DNA of 64,000 bases from Candidatus Saccharibacteria bacterium UBA5150 (lineage in GTDB: Bacteria; Patescibacteriota; Saccharimonadia; Saccharimonadales; UBA4665): contig DHXS01000009.1 in the NCBI GenBank assembly GCA_002413795.1, positions 103,865 to 167,864 of the forward strand. Direction: 5' to 3'. The notes under the pieces were generated by a model. It was not told the origin of the DNA and searched no databases. It saw only the letters and a program-made list of their open reading frames with translations. How positions within the stretch are numbered: the first letter of the stretch is position 1; each line of letters opens with the position of its first letter. Shown here one piece after another: positions 57,777-64,000 of this stretch. The translations under genes and the position numbers were made by a program.

Positions 57777-58717
57777 AAACAAATAAGAATCTGGTAAAAC
57801 TTAATATTGCCGAACGGATGGTCCCTGAGTTTCACGCTGGCACGAGCATCTACGGCGAGCACTATGTTAGGTACGACGCGGCCCAGTCCCTCGTAAAAGG
57901 CAAAACGGTTCTCGATATTGCCTGCGGTTCCGGCTATGGCACCAAACTGCTTGCCAAGAATGCCAAAAAAGTTTATGGCGTAGATATTGCTCCAGAAGTC
58001 GTCGAGTATGCCCAGGAAAATTATGGTGTACCTAATGCTGAATATTTAGTGGGTGATGGTGAATCAATCCCGTTGGAAGACAACACAGTCGACGTGGTAA
58101 TTAGCTTCGAAACCATAGAGCACATTAAACACTACACACAGTTTCTCGAGGAGGTACGTAGGGTGCTGAAAGATGAAGGCTTGCTAGTACTATCTACGCC
58201 CAACGAGCTGGAGTTTGCGGAGGGCAATCACTATCACCTACATGAATTTAAAGAACAGGAGCTAAAAGATCTACTCGGTAAACAATATAAGTACACTAAT
58301 TCTTATTATCAAGGCGACTGGATTTATAGCGCGCTGTTACCAGAGTCATTGGTATCTAAAGAGACTGGCGGCATTCAAATAAAGACTTTCAACCTTGCTC
58401 CGTTGCGCCCAGAAAAATACCTTTATTTCTACATGCTATGCTCGAACCGTAAGATATCCGAAAAACTCGAGTCAGTAGGTGCAATGTCTCAACACTGGAG
58501 CGAACGTACTATTCAAGGAAAAGAAGCAGAGAGAAAAAGAGCCAGTGAGCTTACAGCAAATCATGTGTACAACCTCGAGACGACTAATCATGAGCAAGCA
58601 GAAAGTATCGTGGAACTATCTAAGTCCTTAGATAGTATTAACCGTTTCAAAATTGTGCGGCTCGCCAGGAAGCTAGCGCAAGTAAAATCTAGCCTGGCTA
58701 AGAATTTTTATAAATGA
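57773..58717 (+). CDS. Class I SAM-dependent methyltransferase with C-terminal coiled helix
   Basis: A 314-residue protein with methyltransferase motif I VLDIACGSGYGTKLLAK (about 43-59), motif II VYGVDIAPEVVEYA, the acidic loop and the region VISFETIEHIKHYTQFLEEV plus VLKDEGLLVLSTPNE. The last 80 residues are charged helix (KEAERKRASELTANHVYNLE), probably a coiled coil for partner contact. In Wzm/Wzt systems methylation can cap the chain and set its length; that role is inferred here. It overlaps its neighbours by four bases at both ends. Confidence 0.87.
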   Translation: MKTNKNLVKLNIAERMVPEFHAGTSIYGEHYVRYDAAQSLVKGKTVLDIACGSGYGTKLLAKNAKKVYGVDIAPEVVEYAQENYGVPNAEYLVGDGESIPLEDNTVDVVISFETIEHIKHYTQFLEEVRRVLKDEGLLVLSTPNELEFAEGNHYHLHEFKEQELKDLLGKQYKYTNSYYQGDWIYSALLPESLVSKETGGIQIKTFNLAPLRPEKYLYFYMLCSNRKISEKLESVGAMSQHWSERTIQGKEAERKRASELTANHVYNLETTNHEQAESIVELSKSLDSINRFKIVRLARKLAQVKSSLAKNFYK

Positions 58718-60591
58718 GCGATAAGATCACCGAGCCACAACCGGTAAAAACTCCCACTCAGCAAGGCGGCGGCCGTTCTTTACCTCCCGCAAAAGCGCCC
58801 TTAGTAAGCAGGCTCGCAAGATCAATTAGCGGCGGAATTCATTATCATGAGCGAATAGTCGGCGCCAAAGGGCGACTGGTTGCAGCCGCTAAATTTGTGC
58901 TAAAACCGGGCACCAGGAAATTCCGTGTTGCCAGCAGAATCGCCAAGACGTTGGGGCTTATTGATACCGTAGCTATGGACATTCATTATTGGGAATGGGT
59001 TGAGCAAACAGAGCCATACACTTGGTCAAAACAAAAAGCCTTAGGGTACCGGCCAAAAATAAGCATCGTTGTCCCGGTGTATAATCCGCCAGCCAAGTAT
59101 TTCCTGCCAATGGTGTACTCGGTGGTTAATCAAACGTATGACAATTGGGAGCTGTTGTTGGTAAATGCTTCGACTAATTCAGAGCACCGACAGCAGACCG
59201 AAAATTGCAACAGCATAGATGAAAGAGTAAAAGTCATTAATCTTAGCGGTAACAAAGGTATAGCGGGCAATACCAATGCCGGTATCAAGCGGGCCACCGG
59301 AGATTATATAGGCCTTCTGGATCACGATGATCTGCTTGCTCCCGCGGCCTTGTACGAGGTAGCCCTGGCGCTCCAGGATAGCCGCTCAGCCGGCCTTATA
59401 TACAGCGATGAAGACAAGGTAACCGCCAGCGGCGAAGAGCGTTTTGACCCGCACTTTAAGCCCGATTGGTCGCCCCATTTGCTCAGAGAGCTTAACTATC
59501 TAAACCACTTCACGATCATTAAAACCGACCTTGTTAATAAAGTCGGGGGCTATCGGCCCGGCTTTGAGGGCGCGCAAGACTACGATTTATTCCTAAGAAT
59601 TATTGACCAAAAGCCGGAAATTATCCACATACCTAAAATTCTTTACCACTGGCGAACAACCGAAACCTCTACCTCCCTTGATTTCTCAAGAAAGAAGAAT
59701 ATACTCAATGCCGGCATCCGGGCTCTGGAGGACCACCTGGAGCGTAATAATCAGAAGGGCACCGTGACGGCACTGAAGAAACAGCCGGGCTTTTACAAAA
59801 TATCCTACAAATCAAAGACCGAACACGCACTTGCCCTGATTGTTATGCCCGGTCCAATCTCGGAACAGTACCAGCGCCTGGTAGAAACTCTCGCCGTGAG
59901 TCAAAAAGGCACGTCCCAAACTGTTGAGCTCTTTGCCGGGGAGCTAACTGAAAAACCTAATGAATCGTTACCTAAAAATGTCACACTGAATTTTATTAAG
60001 AAAAAAACCGGAGAGGCGTTCATTGAGGCCGCTCTTGAGCAAACTCAAGCAACTGCCTGCGTCTTAATCAACTCCGGAGTTACGCCTACGACAAATGGCT
60101 GGCTGAAAAACTTGTCGTCTACAGCGGACCAGATTGAAGACGCAGGCGCCATAACGCCGTTGCTTACCGATACGAGCGGGGAAACAATTTTCGATGCCGG
60201 CTATGCTGAACATGCCGGAAGGCTTAGGCCTATCTTCCGGGGCTACTTGAAAGGCACTCACACTTATTTTGGTAACACTGACTGGGTGCGCAATCTGGAC
60301 GCCCTCAGCGGCAGATGCGTGGCTATAAAGACCGGCCTGCTTAAAGAATATTTGAAAGATAACGGGACCAACCGGCCTAGGCTTGATGCCGACGATCTGA
60401 GTGAGTATCTAAGAGCCCGCAAACTGCAGCCGGTATTATGGCCCTTTGTCCGTTTTATCTATAGAGGTGACATGTTTCCAAACTTACGGAGCACAAAGTA
60501 CTTCAGCCCGGCGCTTACCTTTCTAAAGGAGGAATTTAATCTTCCCAAAACAATTAATATACCGCCCCTGCCGGAGGAGAACGATGACTAA
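58714..60591 (+). CDS. Large glycosyltransferase family 2 protein
   Basis: A 625-residue protein with a basic N-terminal region (about 1-100), a full GT2 domain (ISIVVPVYNPPAKYFLPMV at about 112, KGIAGNTNAGIKRATGDYIG, LLDHDDLLAP metal motif, GLIYSDEDKV, PGFEGAQDYDLFLRI), and a second C-terminal region (about 370-625) that looks like a partial glycosyltransferase fold without its metal motif (VILING-type repeat, RCVAIKTGLL). This size and plan resemble multi-domain O-antigen transferases. It overlaps the preceding gene by four bases and the next by eight. Confidence 0.88.
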   Translation: MSDKITEPQPVKTPTQQGGGRSLPPAKAPLVSRLARSISGGIHYHERIVGAKGRLVAAAKFVLKPGTRKFRVASRIAKTLGLIDTVAMDIHYWEWVEQTEPYTWSKQKALGYRPKISIVVPVYNPPAKYFLPMVYSVVNQTYDNWELLLVNASTNSEHRQQTENCNSIDERVKVINLSGNKGIAGNTNAGIKRATGDYIGLLDHDDLLAPAALYEVALALQDSRSAGLIYSDEDKVTASGEERFDPHFKPDWSPHLLRELNYLNHFTIIKTDLVNKVGGYRPGFEGAQDYDLFLRIIDQKPEIIHIPKILYHWRTTETSTSLDFSRKKNILNAGIRALEDHLERNNQKGTVTALKKQPGFYKISYKSKTEHALALIVMPGPISEQYQRLVETLAVSQKGTSQTVELFAGELTEKPNESLPKNVTLNFIKKKTGEAFIEAALEQTQATACVLINSGVTPTTNGWLKNLSSTADQIEDAGAITPLLTDTSGETIFDAGYAEHAGRLRPIFRGYLKGTHTYFGNTDWVRNLDALSGRCVAIKTGLLKEYLKDNGTNRPRLDADDLSEYLRARKLQPVLWPFVRFIYRGDMFPNLRSTKYFSPALTFLKEEFNLPKTINIPPLPEENDD

Positions 60592-61561
60592 AAAAGCGGT
60601 TTTCGTTATAGTTTGCTGGAATAACCAAGACCTCTTAGAGGAGTGCCTGAGATCTATTCATAACCAAACGCACGATAACTACAAGACCATTCTGGTGGAT
60701 AACGGCTCCGAGGACGATTCGGTTGCAACGGCTCGACGGCACATGCCGGACATAGATATAATCGAGGCCGGTGAAAATCTTGGGTTCGCCAAGGGCAACA
60801 ACCTTGGCATAGCACATGCTCTAAAAGACTCGGAAACAGCCTATGTGGCCTTACTGAACACGGATGCCCGGCTTGAACCAAAGTGGCTAGAAATTGTTAC
60901 GACGTTCTGTGACGGTAAACCTCGGGCCGCCTGTCTCCAGGGCACCACCTTAGAATATTATAATCATGATATTATCGACTCGACCCATATCTACGTGGCA
61001 AGAAATAGCCAAGCGACACAGGGTAGCTGGCGGGACCCTTATTACGCGGAAATAGGCCCCAAGAAGGTTTTTGGCGTAAATGCCGCCGCCGCGGTGCTAA
61101 CGCGCTCTTTCCTGGAAGCCCAGCCCTACGGGCATGAAGTGTTTGACGAAACCATGTTTATGTACCTGGAAGACGTTGACTTGGCGGCCCGGGCGACTGT
61201 AATGGGCTGGGATAATTACCTGGTGCCCGGCGCCAGGGCTTATCATATGGGTTCAGCCAGTTCAGGCAAGAATCCGGGCCTGTCGTTATACCTTACGTTT
61301 CGTAATAACTTGGGCATGGTTATCAAAAACTTCCCGGCTAGGACTGCTTTGAAGTTGTTATTCAAAATGCCCCGATCGGATTTCTCGACCTTCAAACACT
61401 TACGCAGGCAAGGCAAGCAACAGGCCTCATGGAAAATAGTCAAAGGCCGACTGGCAGGTCTGGTCTACGTACCGGTATTTTTGTGGAAACGCCGCAGACT
61501 TTCGAAGTTAAGAACCATTGACCGTGACTACCTTTGGCAGTTAATGAGAAAAGGCTACTAA
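60584..61561 (+). CDS. Glycosyltransferase family 2 (rhamnosyltransferase-like)
   Basis: A 325-residue GT-A enzyme. AVFVIVCWNNQDLLEECLRSI at the N-terminus, TILVDNGSEDDSVATARRH, NLGFAKGNNLGIAHAL, LLNTDARLEPKWLE (metal site) and FMYLEDVDLAARATVMGWDN (catalytic base motif) are found. It resembles the GT2 at 53875, including the basic C-terminal tail that may sit on the membrane (HLRRQGKQQ). It is the last gene of the rightward sugar operon and its end is 12 bases from the convergent gene. Confidence 0.92.
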   Translation: MTKKAVFVIVCWNNQDLLEECLRSIHNQTHDNYKTILVDNGSEDDSVATARRHMPDIDIIEAGENLGFAKGNNLGIAHALKDSETAYVALLNTDARLEPKWLEIVTTFCDGKPRAACLQGTTLEYYNHDIIDSTHIYVARNSQATQGSWRDPYYAEIGPKKVFGVNAAAAVLTRSFLEAQPYGHEVFDETMFMYLEDVDLAARATVMGWDNYLVPGARAYHMGSASSGKNPGLSLYLTFRNNLGMVIKNFPARTALKLLFKMPRSDFSTFKHLRRQGKQQASWKIVKGRLAGLVYVPVFLWKRRRLSKLRTIDRDYLWQLMRKGY

Positions 61562-61573
61562 TATCCGGCTATT

Positions 61574-63325
61574 CTAAGGCGTGAAGCCGGCCATGTTGGT
61601 GATTACGTCCTGAGTGCCAGTGACTCTAGTTAAGCTACTATCGAACATGTGGGTTTCAACACGGCTACCATTGTTATAAATAACATAAAGTAGTTGGGCG
61701 TGGCCAACACCCAAGAAGTCGCCAGCCACAAAGGTGCCGGTAGCGGCGCTGGTGCCTGTCAGGTTGGTCGGTACTTCATATATCCGGCTGGCCTTGCCGT
61801 TCCTTATATCAAACAAATGAACTTCGGTATTGCCGTAAGATACGTAGGCCAATTGGTCGTAACCCCTACCTAGAAAGTCACCCGCTACAAACGTCCCGTT
61901 GGTGACTGCTCCGATGTCGGTCGGCAGGTCATAAAAGCCAACGGCTGTGCGCATCGACTGATCGAACAGGTGAATTTCCATACCACCGTTGTTGCCAGCG
62001 TGTAGGATGTAAGCTAGGTAATCAGTGCCATTTCCGAAGAAATTTCCGGCCACAAATGAGCCGGTCGTTGTATCGCTATTAAGATTAGCTGTAACGTCAT
62101 AGTAGCCCGGTAATTTCTGCAGGTCAGGGCTAAAGCGGTGGACTTCGGTTGAGCCGACGGTGATGAAGTTGATACTGGATTGATTATCAATCTTAGATCG
62201 TGAAGCGATTAAAACACCGTTCGAAGGGTTGGTGTCGCGCATGCCGGTGGCTATATGGGCTGCCCAACTGGTAAAGCCTGGCGCAAATACGTGGACTTCC
62301 GTACAACCCGAGCCGGTCTGGTTCATCTGGGTGTAAGCCAGGTGGTCGGAGCCCCCAAAATTATACTTGATAATACTTTGTCCTGGGCCGCCTGGTGCAG
62401 TGCCATTGGCTCCGCATGACGTGTTCGGATTACCGAACCAACCAGTATAAATGCTCACAAAGTGCTGGTTACCGGCAAAGTGAGGCGTGTACCAGTACAA
62501 AGCGGCCGTGGCTCCGTTATCCATGTGGACACTGGTACCGTCTATGGTAGTGTAGCCGTCATAAAAGACGGCGTTGGCATCACTCGAGCACCGTTTAAAA
62601 GTTCCTTGGGTCATTGGCCCTCCATAGCAGGTTTGCGGGTCATCGGAGTTGTCCCAACTGTCGCCAGGCTGGGGAAAATTACTTAATTGAACGTCCCAAC
62701 CAGTATTGCCTGCAGACCGTTGCTGGCCGAATTTGAGCAGCCACGCACCATGGATGACCTGCTGTGAAAAACCAGCCTTGGCCGCACTGTTAACACAGGT
62801 ACCGTTGACTCCGTTAATCGGGCTGTTATTCAGGTAAAAAAGCGGTGCCGCTAAGGCCCCCTCTGCCGGATAGTTATGAGTAGTGCCGCTGTCGGGACAG
62901 CCATAGCCCATGGCGCCGGTATCTCCCAAAACACTACAGCCAGCGGTACCGGTTACAAGACTTTGTTCTTTTTGCAGTGTAGTGAGCAAAACAGCAGGGT
63001 TTAAACCATAAGCCTGGGCGGCGTCAGCTATAACTCGACCAGCCGAAACATTACCACTGTAAGTAAACTGACCGGAGGAGGCTGAGTACCCCGTAGGGTC
63101 TGGTGCACCAAACCCATGGCTGGTACTAATACAGCTGGTGCTGCCAAAATTTGAATTTAGCCAGTTGTCTATTTGACCGGCGTTCATCGAGCCGGAGTTA
63201 TTGAATACTCCGTCGTCAATTAGGTTATTCTGGTTGAAAGTCGCGTGAGCAAGCGGCGCACAAAGGGACGCCAAGCCCAGAACCGCAACAACCACGAGAT
63301 TAAACCAGACTGCTAATCGTTTCAT
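61574..63325 (-). CDS. Secreted protein with lysozyme-like/glucosaminidase-type N-domain and FG-GAP-type repeats
   Basis: A 583-residue exported protein. A signal peptide (about 1-28, ending HA) leads to a domain (about 35-310) with AAQAYGLNPAVLLTTLQKEQSLVTG (about 95), resembling lysozyme-like or glucosaminidase-type segments (a Glu in LQKEQS could be catalytic), and Cys residues. The rest (about 320-583) is four or five repeats of a beta-propeller (FVAGNFFGNGTDYLAYIL, FVAGDFLGRGYDQLAYVS, FVAGDFLGVGHAQLLYVI), like FG-GAP/VCBS blades, and may bind sugar or host surface. A GGAGGTG site lies before the ATG. It overlaps the upstream gene (63322) by four bases, so the two are coupled. Confidence 0.8.
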   Translation of the reverse strand: MKRLAVWFNLVVVAVLGLASLCAPLAHATFNQNNLIDDGVFNNSGSMNAGQIDNWLNSNFGSTSCISTSHGFGAPDPTGYSASSGQFTYSGNVSAGRVIADAAQAYGLNPAVLLTTLQKEQSLVTGTAGCSVLGDTGAMGYGCPDSGTTHNYPAEGALAAPLFYLNNSPINGVNGTCVNSAAKAGFSQQVIHGAWLLKFGQQRSAGNTGWDVQLSNFPQPGDSWDNSDDPQTCYGGPMTQGTFKRCSSDANAVFYDGYTTIDGTSVHMDNGATAALYWYTPHFAGNQHFVSIYTGWFGNPNTSCGANGTAPGGPGQSIIKYNFGGSDHLAYTQMNQTGSGCTEVHVFAPGFTSWAAHIATGMRDTNPSNGVLIASRSKIDNQSSINFITVGSTEVHRFSPDLQKLPGYYDVTANLNSDTTTGSFVAGNFFGNGTDYLAYILHAGNNGGMEIHLFDQSMRTAVGFYDLPTDIGAVTNGTFVAGDFLGRGYDQLAYVSYGNTEVHLFDIRNGKASRIYEVPTNLTGTSAATGTFVAGDFLGVGHAQLLYVIYNNGSRVETHMFDSSLTRVTGTQDVITNMAGFTP

Positions 63326-63933
63326 TGCACCTCCAGGTTCGTAGTATCAGTGGCGCTTTTAGTCTGGCCATTCAGGCTGGCTACCGCCGTTATACGCCAA
63401 CTGCCGCTGGTTAAGCCGGCATTGCTAACATTCCAGCTCCAGATGGTTGATCCGTCACTACCAACCGTCTGCGCCGGTAATTTGGTAGTAACGTTACTGG
63501 AAAGGTTCGTGAACTGGATATAACACTTGGCCCCCGGAGTAGTATTACAGGCTGACTGCTCGTCATTATTTGAACCGTCTTGCCCGGGCCGGTGGTTGCT
63601 GACAAAGGTGCCAAATGGCTGAACCAACGGCAAGCCGCTATCTGTGCCCGACGGTAGCTTATTATTGGTGTCAGGCGTCTGCGTGGCACCGGCGGCGGCA
63701 CTGCCAGAACTGTTTGCCGGTTTCGGAGTACTCTTCGTCGGGGTCGAGGATTTTGTGGTCTTAACGACCGGAATAACGGGCGGCACGGCCTGTTTGTGCA
63801 GGAGATGAGTGGTATTGGTGAGCTCAAGCACGGCTAGCACTACAAGGGCTAGCAGTATCAAAACAGCCACCCGGCCCTTTTTTGAGGCCGGCCACCAAGA
63901 ATGCCGCTGTTGTTTTGATCCGTTTATGGCCAT
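63322..63933 (-). CDS. Membrane-anchored extracytoplasmic protein, function unknown
   Basis: A 203-residue protein with a basic head, one membrane helix (about 22-42, AVLILLALVVLAVLELT), a long Ser/Thr/Pro/Lys linker (about 55-115) and a beta-rich C-terminal domain (about 116-203) with two Cys and SGSWRITAVASLNGQTKS, which looks like an Ig- or fibronectin-like fold. No named family recognised. It is translated with the propeller protein behind it, so both probably form one surface unit. TAAAAT (63940-63945, minus) ends 6 bases before the ATG without a Shine-Dalgarno site. Confidence 0.72.
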   Translation of the reverse strand: MAINGSKQQRHSWWPASKKGRVAVLILLALVVLAVLELTNTTHLLHKQAVPPVIPVVKTTKSSTPTKSTPKPANSSGSAAAGATQTPDTNNKLPSGTDSGLPLVQPFGTFVSNHRPGQDGSNNDEQSACNTTPGAKCYIQFTNLSSNVTTKLPAQTVGSDGSTIWSWNVSNAGLTSGSWRITAVASLNGQTKSATDTTNLEVQ

Positions 63934-64000
63934 ATATTTATTTTAACTTACCAGTCTACATAATAACACCTAGACAACCAATAATCCAGTCATGTCAACA

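Overview
The window reads as a stretch of a Patescibacteria (CPR) chromosome, most likely Candidatus Saccharibacteria (TM7). The reasons are a MurE-like ligase without its usual N-terminal domain, an array of two-helix type IV secretion pilins next to VirB6/PrgI/VirB4 genes, many surface proteins with few biosynthetic genes, and gene families I associate with that group. The taxon is inferred from family knowledge and was not checked by search. TGA is used as a stop, so the Gracilibacteria-type recoding is not in use. Genes are tightly packed and no gene-free stretch exceeds about 300 bases.

Layout. (1) 0-24 kb is mostly housekeeping: mscL, argS, a sugar-phosphate isomerase, groESL under a CIRCE element, a murE-like ligase, tsaD, valS, an XRE-HAD fusion, a HIT protein, two large surface proteins, an MprF-like lipid enzyme, YihY, ComF, Hsp20 and four tRNAs (three Ser, one Arg). 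(2) 24.3-43.1 kb is a type IV secretion locus. Six pilin-like proteins are read leftward. Diverging from them are VirB6-like, PrgI-like and VirB4-like proteins, then a 1005-residue protein ending in an M15-type peptidase domain, a 1135-residue protein with five cell-wall or ester-hydrolase-like domains, and a PEGA/beta-propeller protein. (3) 43.1-49.3 kb is the classical replication-origin neighbourhood: recF, dnaN and dnaA leftward, and rpmH, rnpA, yidC and jag rightward. DnaA-box-like sites lie on both sides of dnaA. (4) 49.3-52.2 kb holds a two-gene ATP-citrate lyase directly after jag. (5) 52.2-61.6 kb is a surface-polysaccharide cluster of glycosyltransferases, methyltransferases and a Wzm/Wzt-type ABC exporter, with a DinJ/YafQ-like toxin-antitoxin pair inside it. 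(6) 61.6-63.9 kb holds two secreted or anchored proteins.

Two themes link the regions. The first is a surface-directed lifestyle: a reduced T4SS lacking visible VirB8/9/10, relaxase or VirD4, joined to very large wall-active enzymes, SGNH/TSP3 and FG-GAP-type surface proteins, an exported polysaccharide, and ComF. The second is an unusual gene-start architecture. At least seventeen genes that look like the first of a transcript have a good -10 hexamer (TATAAT, TACAAT, TATACT and similar) only 6-10 bases before the start codon and no Shine-Dalgarno sequence, which implies leaderless mRNAs. Genes inside operons instead use GGAGG-like sites or stop/start overlaps.

The strongest candidates for something undescribed are the T4SS/wall-hydrolase locus (especially the five-domain protein), the systematic leaderless promoters, the origin-proximal ATP-citrate lyase, and a perfect 26-bp inverted repeat between rnpA and yidC.
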